The position numbers and the translations under genes are program-made. A DNA stretch of 64,000 nt, from contig BDSI01000094.1 in NCBI GenBank assembly GCA_003117195.1, forward strand, positions 367,601-431,600, given 5' to 3'. Origin of the DNA: Eudorina sp. 2006-703-Eu-15. Lineage: Eukaryota > Chlorophyta > Chlorophyceae > Chlamydomonadales > Volvocaceae. Shown here in pieces: positions 49,801-60,644 of the stretch (position 1 is its first letter; the number at the start of each line of letters is the position of its first letter). The notes beneath the pieces are model-generated. The model saw only the letters and a program-made list of their open reading frames with translations, did not search any database and was not told the DNA's origin.

Positions 49801-52800
49801 GTTTCCCGTGTTTGTCCCTGTTCAACTCCATTTATTAAAATTATTTAAAATTATTTAAATGCGTTTCCAAACCATGCACCCTCACCCGTTATGGACTGCA
49901 GCACCGGTCGGCTGCGTGTCCTATCCGGCCCCACCCAGCGCAAGTCGGTTACCCCGACAGAGCAAGATATAACGGACCACACGTTCCGTGTCGCTTGTGT
50001 CTCCTGGTTGCCATGGAACTGATCTGTTCGGCGGCGCGCAAACGGTGCAATACAGCGCGCGTAAACGGAGGCAAGTACGTACGGCACACCGTCCATCCAG
50101 CCAAGGGCAGGTGATCAAGCGAAAATTGGACGTTGGGGAGCCGGTGTTTGGGCATGATGCGTGAGTACGGGGCTCGCTGCTGGATTCCAGATCCAGCAGC
50201 TGTGGGGATCAAGGCCGCATGCAGTTGTTGCCGGTCGCGTGCCGCCGTCGGCACCTCACTCACTTCCGTCGAACTAAAAAGAATAGCTGTGACAACGCCG
50301 GCGGGCGGTCAATAAAGCAAAGTAATCGACGCCCCTGTTTCCGTTCCGTCCTGATGGTCAATACTTGTTGGTTGCCGCATGCCCGGTCTTGGCCCTGTCT
50401 TGGCCCCGTGGAGTCTAGCCAATACCTCGGGGTATGCGGCAACCAGCACTTGTAATTGCACATACTGTCCTTGGCCACAGCAGTGCACGTGCATGGGACG
50501 TGAATCGATGACGACATATACGGGGATGCATCCATCCTCGCTTACCCACAAACCGGCGCATGGACCGCGTGGCAGCGGATCGCTCGTCCTGTTCGGCCTT
50601 GCTCCACACCACCCGCCTTTCGATGCGGTCCAGTGCCCGTATTGACAGCCCCGCAAGCAGAATTGTCAGGGCCAGGCCGATGAACGTAAAGACAGCCGCG
50701 GGCCAAATGGCGGGCGCTCCGGAACCAGCAGCGCACAGCGTCAGTGGCGGGCAGCGCACGGGATCTATGCTGTGGGCGCGGCAGTAATGCCCCGGCGGGC
50801 ACAGGAGCTCCAGGGACGGGTCGGGGCAATAGTAGCCAGGCCTGAATGACGGGAAATTGTGCACCAGCAGCGCCGCAAGCCACCAGCAGCACCAGCAGAA
50901 GCCACGCGGTCACGTTTTGCATGGGCGGGGATCCGATGGTTAATTCACAAAATCGCGATGACGCCGGCATGAGCCGCCGTTGGAAACTTGGAATCATGAT
51001 CTATCGTAAATTCTGACAGACGCACGTGCATGTCGGGGTAAAGGAAGGCAAGTGTTTGAAGGAAAGCAAGTGTTTCGTTGAAGAAAAGCTTGTACGCCGC
51101 CGCGTAGCGTGCGTGGATCCCAGATAGAGAGCCCACCTTTATTTTGCAGTATTTGCAGGACTTGACAAGCTCCGTCGGTGGCAGTAAGTATAATGCATGC
51201 GTCCACGCGCACGCGCGCATTCGCGATACCCATCCCATCCAAACACCAGCCCACCACCACGGATGCACGGACGATATAAAAATATTGCTTGCGTGATGCG
51301 GAACATTAACAATCAATGTGCTGTATGGCGTAGAGGGAGATAGAGTCGGATGTCCACCTACGCACCTGCACCTCTGGTCCGGCGTCGCAGAGCCGTTCGG
51401 GCAGTGGTTGCCACGCATCGGTGTCTCTATGCCCAGCAGGCGCCGGGACGTCTCCGTGATCGTCTTCATCATCATCATAGAGCCATCCTGTCATCAGGCG
51501 TGCGCGGCGTTCGTTGTATACGTTAGTAATTGTGAGCAGGTGCGCGCAGAAACGCAATTCAATGAAGCACGCACGCACGCACGCACGCAGTGAGTATGAA
51601 CGAGGAATGTATGAGTGAAGGTTGCTGACCATAGCAGGTTATCTGCTGACAGCGTTCAAACCCCAGGCTAGAAAATATATTTCATGAACGGTTGTAGCAA
51701 GTCGATCGCCGCTGAGCCCGCCATCCATTGGTCTAAGAAATAGCAAGGATAATAATGATATGATAATAGCAGAATAATAATATAATATATAATATAATAA
51801 CGAATTAATAAATTTTTATAAGAATAATAATCAAATAAAAATTTATTAATTCGTTATTATATTATATACACTAGGCAAACCCTACCTAGCGCGGATCAAG
51901 GGGGCAGAGGTTGTGAGGCTCGCTGAGCCTATCACCCAGTGGAAGCCGGTGCGTGTTACATACACTGAAACTGCAATAGTACTTCAGTTCCAATTCTTTC
52001 CCATTCTAGCCTCCCCGGTCTCTGGTCGTTACCTTCAGCAGCTCAGTGTAGTTGCAGGTGATGTTGACAGTGGACCGAACCGGGCAGTAATACCCGGCGG
52101 GACACTCGTACATCTCAGCGGGAGTAGGGCAGTAGTACCCTTCCGGGCAGTCCAGCACGGCCATGTAGTCCGTGTCGTCAAGCTCCTCCACATACGTCCC
52201 GGGGGGGCAGTAGCTGCCAGGCGGACACGCCACACAGCGCGCCTGAGCGGGGGCACACACAGAACATACACGGGCGGGTTGCATTCCTAAACACACAGAA
52301 CATACACGCGCACGCACAAGGAGTGATACGATGGCGGCAGATAGGGCGCGCGCGGCACATGTAGCAATCAAGTCTGGATCGGAACATGCTGTAATAAGAA
52401 AATGGAAAACCTCCCATGCACATTATCCCGCAGCACATTGTTAGGACCGATCATGCATCAAAATCATCAGCACATCATTAGAAATGTTCTATCGTGCGTG
52501 TAGGTTGGCTGCGAGCGGGCGGACGCACAGCCACGCACGCACCCCGCCGGATTGGATGGACCATTATGCGTCGAGACGGATTTATTTCCTCGCTCACCCA
52601 AACCCATCCACCATCCCACCTACCTTGAGCAGCGCCGTCCTGCCCAGAGTCACCACATCACCCGGCAGGGACAGCCAGGCACGGGGCGAGCAGCGCTGAC
52701 CCACGGGACACCTGGGTGCGTGGGGGGTCACGTCGGTAGGTAGAGTAAGGGCGAGATCCTCGGCCGGTCGAAAAAGCAGAGACGAACGAACCCGGCTTCA

Positions 52801-55800
52801 ACCGTCACCCTACCGTTCCAACGTTTCAGAGGCGCCCTCCTACAAACATAGCACCTGAACAGAATAAACAGAAAGCACTGACAAATTCGCGACGCACAGC
52901 GCAGCCGACCGCCAACCGCATTGGCCAACTTGACCCACCTACAGCAGTACGCACGTACAGATCCTCAGTTGAGGTTCGTACAAGGTAGACCCGTGCCGAA
53001 TTGCAGCTTGTGGGCCAAGCTGGCTGTCAGTTTCGGCCCCGGCTATCCCTCTGCTGGCTAGCTGGCTAAGTCTTCATCCGACGACTTTGCACCCACGCAG
53101 CGCAGAGTCAGGCTGCTTGAACCCGGAGTCTCGCTGCTGCGCGAGGAACCCACATTGGAACTCACGAGGAACATTGCTGCACGGCGACGACAGCGATCAA
53201 TGCTTCAGCGGAGCCCGAGCGACCCTGAGAACAACTAACTTCCTCCGCCGAACAAGGGTTCAAAGCCGATCACGGGCACGCTGCGGCGCGTCCGGTGCCG
53301 TGCGTGTAACGCAGTGACAGCAGCAACTGTCGGCCATCCAGCCCGCCAGCAGGTGTCTGCATCTATCAGGCGGACATCATGGATGGCGTGGGCGTGGCAC
53401 AATTCATCCAATTTCCCTCTGCGGGGTCGGGCCCCATACAGCTGCGTATGTAGCGCTGTACGCACGGTATACCGTGAAGGATGCAGACCCTTGCGAGGTG
53501 CGCACCTGAAGGCTCCTGCCATCACCGCCGCATTGCACGGGCAGCCGGGGGGGACCTCCTTGGTGTCCGCACCAGCGCCAGTGCTGGAAACATGGTCTGC
53601 GGTGTAGTATGAGGTGACGATGGCGCCCTGCTGGGGGGTGCCGTCAGGAGCGGAGGCGACCAGTGCGGCCGGCGCGGCAACCTGAGGACAGACCAGATCC
53701 CGCCGAGGCGCCACTGTGGCCATCCGGGCCGCGAATTCCTGCGATGCGTGCGTGGGGATGCGAGCAAGCAGCCGGCGCATGGGTGTATCTCCGTCCCAGG
53801 CGGCGCAAACAGGTGCGTGCGAATCGCTTTGATGCGAAATCATTACTTTACAGCGCATGTGAACTCGCTCGCGGGTCATCCATTCATTTTGTGATGACAA
53901 CGCGGGCTCAGAGCTCACCAAACCGCCGCCTCCACATACATACAGACAGACAGACAGCGGATCTGAGGGCTATCAATACCTAGCACGACCGATTGAGGAG
54001 CCTTCCATCTGGAGAGCCGAGTGGTGTCAGGCATACATATGAGCATGAAGCACTCTTGTAATGTTTGTCCATGGCAGGGTGCGGCAGCTGCCCTACGCCC
54101 CGACGATGAATGGACATGCGACGGGTCTACGGGTGCCCGCGCAGCCCCAAGCAGGTGCGTAGAGAACACTTAACTCACCTGAAGCGGGATGGCCTCCGTG
54201 GGCACGTGGGCTGTTGAGCTTTGCACCAGCACATCCTTGACAAAGGATGGGAGGTCCCCCAGCCACGCCCAAAGCGCGCCCTGACCGTGACCGGAACGTA
54301 AGGCAGCGAACGAAGACGGCTTGAAGCTACCACAAATAAACAGGACAGGAGTTGGCCATTCTGCGAAGGTGTTTTCCTTCGATTTTAACAAAGACTACCG
54401 CAATTACCTAGACTGCTAATAGCAGCGGTTGAAGTACTTGTGATGGGTGCGGCCCGATGCAGCTGTGGCGATTACATGCTTGCAGTACGTACCCTCGTGA
54501 CCCGTACGACACCGTCCTCGGGCGACAGCGCCATCCCCGCAGCGGCGACTGGGTGCTCCCGGATGGCGAACGCCGCGAAGACGTACTGCGCCGCCGCCCC
54601 CTCCGCCACTGCGTTGTCCTCCAGCGCCGCCGAGGGACAGGCGGAGGCGCAGGAGCCGCTCCAGGCGAGCGAGTGGTTGGTGCACCGCACGCAGGGCTGG
54701 CAGGTGGGCAGCTCGGACCGGGAGCGGAGCACGGCGCAGAACTCGCCGGGGCCGCAGTCCGTGTCCCCCCAGCAGGGCTGTGTGGCGGCGCAGCCGCACC
54801 GACTGCGACCAAGCAAGTGCACGGTGTATACAGCCTCAGACAGGCAACCAGCAGGTAAGTTGCTCATCGCTGCCAGACATCGACAACGACCCTGCTGAGA
54901 CGTGGTCGACACCAAAACTCATCCGTGTTACTGAATGAATGCCTAGGACTGCGTCCCATCCACAGCTAACTGCCGGCTTATCTGGCTCATCAAGCAACTT
55001 CGCGGGCAACGGACCAGCAGTCCATACGAAACCAGACGTCGTCGGTCGCTGGCACCCCGTGGTCACTGCCACTCGGGTGCCGACACGCGCGGCGGTGCGG
55101 GGCCACGCAGGCAGAGCTACTGTTGATTGCCCGCGTACCTGTTACATTCCGTCGCGGCGTAGACGTCGGGAAGCAGACAGCACTGCCAGCAGCCCTCACA
55201 GGCGCCGGCACTGGTCAGGGATTTGGAGTTGGCTATGGGCCGCGCGCAGAATCTTGAAAGCCAAGGAACAATATGGTGGGTGTGAGCGGGAATGGGGTAT
55301 ATCTGTAATGTCAGTAGGAAGATGAAGGCGGAGTGAGGTACATATGGCGGCTGAGGTTGCTGGGACGGGGCGGGTGTGGCGTGACACTAAAGATGTGTAG
55401 CAAGCGGCCCACCGTGTTCATGCAAAGGACAAATTTATTTACCACACAGCCGCTCTGGGGGAAGCAGGTCAACATTTGCGACGTAACGTATGACGGCAAC
55501 AGCAACATGGCGCGCACAGACCTCGAAACACCGTTGCAGCAAGGTATTGAGCAGACTCACTTGTCATTCCCACAGTTCTCGTTCCGGAAGCACGGGTGTG
55601 CGGTAATCGCAAGTAGTCCACACTGCTCACCGGAACAAGGCAGACGGGAGGCAGACAAAAACCCTGACTAACCAGTGACCCAGGCATGCACTTTTGAATA
55701 ATTGGAGTCCACATGAATAATAACTAATACCTTCTTAAAAACTACCGGCCTTTAATTTTTCCACAGAACGCTGCTTGTTGAGGCGGTGTTTGACACATCT

Positions 55801-55915
55801 GCTGGCTTTCCAAAACCTTTCCATCAAATATAGGGCTCCTTCATAGATAAAGGCTTACCGGTAATAGGAATAAAAAGACATAGAAAAAGATGAAAGCAGT
55901 CCACCTCGGCTCCAT
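40900..55915 (-). CDS. ABCG-type ABC transporter, tandem copy B (ABCG24/28 class)
   Basis: Twenty exons in phase: 55915-55859, 55622-55561, 55252-55139, 54802-54493, 54280-54179, 53738-53506, 52711-52624, 52242-52033, 51487-51366, 50841-50546, 50023-49886, 49412-49196, 48764-48278, 47919-47848, 47654-47535, 47257-47116, 45680-44638, 44246-44007, 43075-42305, 41970-40900; about 1964 aa. The first exon encodes a short signal peptide (AFIFFYVFLFLLP). The ectodomain Cys motifs match copy A (CEGCWQCCLL, CPPGSYCPPG, CPEGYYCPTP). The single TM is VFTFIGLALTILLAGLS. The nucleotide-binding domain is intact: Walker A GPSGCGKSS, FVPQDD, LSGGQRK, LLLDEPTSGL, LHQPRR. The linker carries long Gln runs (near 45110-45240). 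The ABC2 domain is almost identical to that of copy A, but the Cys-cluster tail is absent and no counterpart of exon 26564-26313 was found. The intron 47115-45681 holds two inserted elements. Substrate unknown. Confidence 0.9.
45765..45901. mobile_element. Foldback element in ABCG-B intron, about 137 bp
   Basis: Left arm starting gcccgcgttggaatgcgggc and right arm ending gcgcccgcgttccaacgggc pair over about 45 bases with small mismatches (shared core gcgcataatcaatcgacat). A second hairpin (ggcgcatttgttatgcgcc) sits at the centre. MITE-like; lies in the intron 47115-45681. Confidence 0.7.
46081..46950. mobile_element. Putative DNA-transposon insertion in ABCG-B intron
   Basis: The motif actaagg occurs at 46081-46087 and again at 46935-46941 and 46944-46950, like a target-site duplication. 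The ends are loosely inverted: the left reads tcggaaaaaatgg...caaaaattcc, while the reverse of the right reads ccgtccaaaaaatgcaaaaaatg. The interior has a 159-codon frame (46383-46862) with no recognised domain and is more balanced in composition than its surroundings. A 7-8 bp duplication would suit hAT or P elements. The boundaries and class are guesses. Confidence 0.4.
51786..51868. repeat. Perfect 33-bp AT-rich inverted repeat
   Basis: 51786-51818 and 51836-51868 are exact reverse complements, with a 17-base loop, all A/T except a single cg step. It lies in the intron 52032-51488 of ABCG copy B. It could form a very stable intron hairpin or be a MITE core. Confidence 0.9.
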
Positions 55916-58039
55916 TGCATTTCCGCTACATTAAATGGCCACTGACTTCCAGTATAATCATGTATGGTAAAGATCAGGTGCAATTACCATTCCGTGGTCA
56001 AAGCAGGGGGTTATAAAGATGCCATACGCGTTTACCCTAATTGAATTGACGAAATACCACACATTATGCAGTGTGCGCCGTGGTGCGCATATAACAATTT
56101 GGTTGCTCATGGTGTGTGGCGACGCACTTTCCAGATAGCATATGTACATATCGTACAGGGCGATTAGGTGTCAAATTGCGGATTAAACTACCCTGATGAT
56201 TAAGTTGAGAAGCGTTCCAAGGAAAAAATATTACTTCTGTCCACCACAAGCGGCGGCTCAAAGCTCCTTATGACTTCGCGACACGACGGAGCTTCGTTGT
56301 CTGGTGCAATCGCCGGCTTTATCGTGGCATCCCTGCAATATTGACTCAAACCGTATGATATCGATGATATGATTGGACCCAAGATGCGCAAGAATTTCGA
56401 TTACTATTGTAAAAAAAGGACATGTGTGCACCCTCGCTGTGCATTCATGTGACGCTTCAAACTGCATATTATGCCCGTGCACGTCGTCACGACCACACCC
56501 TATCTCTCCCTTCTGACTCGATCGCTAGAACGGAGAGCGAGCGGAAGGGTGGTAGACATCTCGCCACGTGTGCGAAAACGTCGACTTCCACAACGGGCAA
56601 TCATGAAACAATCGGTCACTGAGGTGACGAGCCGCAGAAGCTACGAAACGCGCGTGCTTGTCGTGGAATATAACATAGTGAACGACGTCCGGCCGATTAA
56701 CGAATGAACGCACGTGGCGTACACACGTGCACGCATGAATAATGGGTTACTGCCGATGCTAGTGCCGATTCATTACGCAGGGTTTCGTTGGCGGCATGAG
56801 TGAATCGGCGAAAAAAGTATAACATCAGTCGCCTGCCGGCTTTGACCCGCCAGGTTTCGGTGCTACAAAGGGCCACATCTAACACCTCTGGGCTCTGGCC
56901 CAGTCTGTAGTGGGCCAACGAAGTGGAGTCCCCAGCTCCCCTTTCTGAGCGAGCTACCCAGGGTGAGTGGCCTACCTAGATAGGGACGGAGCCGCTGTGG
57001 CGGGCGCATGTCCCACCGCCGCCTGGAGGGCGGTCTGTGAGGGGCATTGCCATGTCGGGGCTCGGGGGCACAAATCGCGGCCATGGAAACGGGCCGGCCA
57101 TGAATGACAGGAAACGGGCCGCAGGTTAGTAGTGACCGGCCGCCGCCTCGCTCGACTCCCCTCGCGGGAACTGAACGGCTCGCGCATCCTGGTCCGCCGA
57201 CTCTCATCCCAGCGGCAAGATGCCGGGAAATGAACGGCCTTGCCGCCGGGATGACCGTCGGCGGGCCAGGATGCGCGGCCGGCGGGCTGTCGCGACGTTT
57301 TCATTCGGGGGAGGGCGGAGCCTTCATGCATGGGTTTGCCCAGCGGGGCCCGGGGTCTCAGTCACCTCCCATGCACGACGTGGATGGCGGGGTGTATGTC
57401 CGCGGCCATGGGTCCGTTCCTTGGCATCTTATTACAGCTCGGGTCCTGCGCCATTCACCGACTGAGCGCTTGCAACAGCTCTATTGAGCAAAGGCTACGT
57501 GCATTACAGGGGGGAGTGTTGCGGTGTGCGGGGCCTGCTCCTGAGGGTTGCGGCACGGGCGCCCGGTCCTCTATCTGTTTGCTACGGGTTCACCTGCCCG
57601 GGGCCCAAGTCGGGGACCTGGCCTGCCCTCAGCTGTTGTATTGTTGCTTGGTCACGGTGTTTTGTTTGGATGCGGGTTACTCCACTAGCAGTCGCTGGGC
57701 AATGTCACGAGCCAGGCGTGGGTCTTCCAAGACCTCGAGTGGGTGCAGCGCTGGGTGCTTCAGGGGTGGTGGTAGCTGGGTAATGGGGTGCCTGTGTGGG
57801 CGACCTACCCCGTGCTTGGCTTTATCCATTTCTGGGGATCCCCCCCTTTGCTGTGCCTATCCCTTTGGTAGTGTTGCCCCACTGAGCGCCTCTGCTTGCT
57901 TCGGTGTCTGTCTGGGTGGGGTCATGGCCCGGTGTGTTTTTTGTTCGCGGCGTTGAGGTGTGTGCCGCCATGTCGGTGGGGCTTGCCCTGGTGCTTTCCG
58001 TGCTTTCCGCCCGCGCGAGGGACCTCAACCGCAAATTAC
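55916..58039. other. Upstream region of ABCG-B and unassigned GC-rich sequence
   Basis: 55916-56800 is moderately AT-rich and should contain the copy B promoter; no exon seen. 56860-57960 is GC-rich with long overlapping open frames in several phases (57104-57487, 57330-57956, 56972-57331 minus) but none shows a domain I know or a consistent exon pattern. It may be a degraded retroelement. Confidence 0.35.
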
Positions 58040-58327
58040 TATGGCGCTTTCAAGTCGAATGTCAGATTGGCGCAGCATCGTAAAGTGGGAAGTGGGCTGG
58101 AAAGTTCCTCAAAATGACTTCGGAGCGGTCAGCCCGGCGCCCCCGGACCGCCGCACCCCTTACGAACTATGTCGCGATAAAGCTTGTACTTTCCTTTATC
58201 TGGCTAAGGAAATAAGAAGAAGTGCGGCAGCCCGGGGACGCCGGGCGGACGGCTCCGAAGTCATTTTGAGGAACTTTCCAGTTTCCACTTCCCACTTTAC
58301 GATGCTGCGCCAATTGAAAGCGCCATA
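58040..58327. mobile_element. 288-bp TA-flanked inverted-repeat element (mariner-type MITE)
   Basis: The left end reads ta then tggcgctttcaa; the right end reads ttgaaagcgcca then ta. The arms pair over more than 100 bases, with shared blocks ttggcgcagcatcgtaaagt and gaaagttcctcaaaatgact. A 12-base insertion (gtcgaatgtcag) breaks the left arm. The TA duplication suits the Tc1/mariner superfamily. It has no coding capacity. Confidence 0.8.
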
Positions 58328-58434
58328 AACGACTATGCGCCTCGCCCACGCGTGTGCTCCTAGATTGCAACATTCAATAGAGTCAACATCGTGCTCCGCG
58401 TTGTGCCTATCCTGGAGCTCCAGCAAGGTCGGAA

Positions 58435-58701
58435 ATGGTATCGAGGACGGCAGCAGAGGATGCCGTTCGAAGTGTGGTCAAGGGCCCAGAACTAGGAGAC
58501 CTGCTGTTTTTCATCGGGGAGCAAACTGATGAACAGCTGAGCCAGTGGAGTATCCTGGACGCAGACGGCAATTCAGCAATTGTCGCCTTCGTGAGACGGA
58601 AGGCCCAAGGTGCGTTGCTGGGATGTGGGATGAAGAGTCCGTATTTTGGGGACGTTTTGGGGAGCGCGGCAGAGATGGTTGGCAACTGCGGGTACGGGTA
58701 G
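58435..58701 (+). CDS. Small exon-like ORF of unknown function
   Basis: 88 codons from ATG 58435 with protein-like composition (GDLLFFIGEQTDEQL, GNSAIVAFVRRKAQG). A good donor (caag|gtgcgt) after 58609 leaves phase 1, and an AG at 58422-58423 lies just upstream. The phase equals that required by the first recognisable exon of the kinase-like gene at 60645, so this may be its 5' exon across a 2-kb intron. It may equally be a gene fragment. No family recognised. Confidence 0.3.
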   Translation: MVSRTAAEDAVRSVVKGPELGDLLFFIGEQTDEQLSQWSILDADGNSAIVAFVRRKAQGALLGCGMKSPYFGDVLGSAAEMVGNCGYG

Positions 58702-60644
58702 GTTGCCCCAATATGAGCAAACGAGCGTTCCAGTCGTCCAAATAAATGGTTAACGTTTCCGATAAATACCCCAAACATTTTGAGGGTTTCCTATCTACAT
58801 GTGTACACGGCACCTCTTGAGCTCCTCAGCTCGAAAGCGCCATTGCAGCTCGCTATCGCACAGGAAACTTGTCGAGGGGTACGTTTAGCCATCTATGTGC
58901 CAGATGTCCCTATTCTGAGCATGAGCACAAAGCGGTACGGAAACACGCGAGCGCGACCGCGTCATGTCCATGAACTAACTTTTCATAGTCCACAATCATC
59001 CTGCAAAGCGACTTGGACATCATTGTAATGGTTTCTCGGCCATTGAAGCCCATCCATCGGCATCACCCCGGGTCTCACGGTGCGCGCACCAGGAACAACT
59101 TAACCAACACGCGCAGTAGTATGTACATCACGCTTATGATATGTAAGGTTAGACCTCGTTGTCGATGCTCGCGTTGTCGGACAGCGGTAGGTCGGTCGCT
59201 TCGGGTTCGCTACTCTAAGAGCTCTCCTCGGCACCACCGAGGTCCGCACTCTGTCTGTAGCGGAGCGGGACCTTCGCAGCGCGCCGCGGGCGCTCCAGCC
59301 GCGCGCCCTCGGGGCTGAGGGCCTCGGCCTCCGCCGCCTGTCGGTGGGTCGGCTTCGCTTGCCCAACTCCTGGCCCTGGCGGCGCTTGGCGGCGGCGCCG
59401 CTCCGATTTGAAGCTGTGTTGGAAGGTCCCGTCACTCAACAAATTGCATTTCTGGACCGGACTGCATGGCGGCATGTCAGGAAAATTTTAGCGTACAAAC
59501 CGTACATTCGTACGCACGTGGTAATTTTCTTGGGACTTTAGGTTGGACCGTTGCGACGGTAGAAATTGTTTGATCAAAATAGGGACGTGTTCAGAATAGG
59601 GCAACCTACCCGTATCAATCTCTGCAGCTGTGGGTGTGTCCCAATGGCGAGGGCCAAGTGGCGCCCAATAGCTGCCCGTATGCATATAGAATATGCCTTC
59701 ATGTGTCACATATGTGACGTGTAAGGTTCATTCCCTCTGCAAACGCAGCACTGCTGGTGTAGTGTCCGGGCTGATACCTACTGCATTGCAAGCCTCCGTG
59801 CGTTACGTAAGGGCCTCTGCTGGACTTCACTCAAGCTAGTTGTGTGTACAGAGCGAGGCTCTTAAAGCCGCCGCACCCGCCGCGCGTCAGCACTCCGTCC
59901 CGTCTGTAGGTGTCGTGCACTTTGAACCTAGCTAGAACGCTCTCCTACAAAGTTTGTGGTCCCCGGCCCTCCCCTGTCGTGCACAACTAACCAACAGCGG
60001 CTGGCGTGGGCACCACGAGCACCGCAGCAGTCGGTGAGTGACCCAAGTGCGTCAATGTGGATGGACACGCACGTGCGCATGTTGGCGATACCACAAGCGT
60101 CTAGCTAGTCGACCCACCCTGATGTTCAAATTGGATATCCCCCTCCGTCCTGCGCCAGCGATCACCGCACCCCACCGGGTGCACAGACCGCACCCCACCC
60201 CGCGCACCAGACCGCATCGAGTAGGGGTTGGTGGCGTAGGGCGGTGTGGTGCCACGCGCGCGGGAGATAGAGCTGTCGTTTCGTGTCGGTTCATGTTGGG
60301 TCATACTTTCGGAGCACAGAAAGGTATGGACGGGGCAGCAAGTCGGCCCACGTGCGTGCAACTGAGCGGCCGACCGATGCCAATCCTAACTGTGTTGGCT
60401 GTTGGTTGCACGTGGCACCCGAAATCTGCAGTCTCAAGGGGACCCTCTTTCCCAGCCAGTGAACTAGGCACTTCTTGTGGTATCGGGGGAATTGGTTACG
60501 TGCGATCCACAAGTGTGCTGGTTGCTAAACTTGGTGAGACAAGCAACATGCATGCCTCCATGCCTTATTTTGAACGTCTTACCGTGTGGTGTCCCACTGC
60601 AAACGTGGCCCTGGGTGCCACGTCCAACTAACATGCCCTGGCAG
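58702..60644. other. Upstream region or long intron of the kinase-like gene
   Basis: No convincing exon. A donor-like cagtcg|gtgagt at about 60032 has no ATG for over 300 bases before it, so it could only close a 5' UTR exon. Open frames at 60038-60631 look like non-coding GC-rich sequence. Confidence 0.35.

Noticed and set aside
51645..51672. tRNA T-arm-like gcgttcaaacccc
   Set aside because: No pairing stem around it and no acceptor or anticodon arm; no tRNA or rRNA gene was found in the window.
55561..55714. ATG 55714 as the start of ABCG copy B
   Set aside because: It would need a 6-base intron to reach the homologous exon at 55622; the hydrophobic exon at 55915-55859 joins in phase instead and parallels copy A.
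57330..57956. 208-codon forward ORF
   Set aside because: Several overlapping frames are equally open in this GC-rich stretch; no splice pattern or family.
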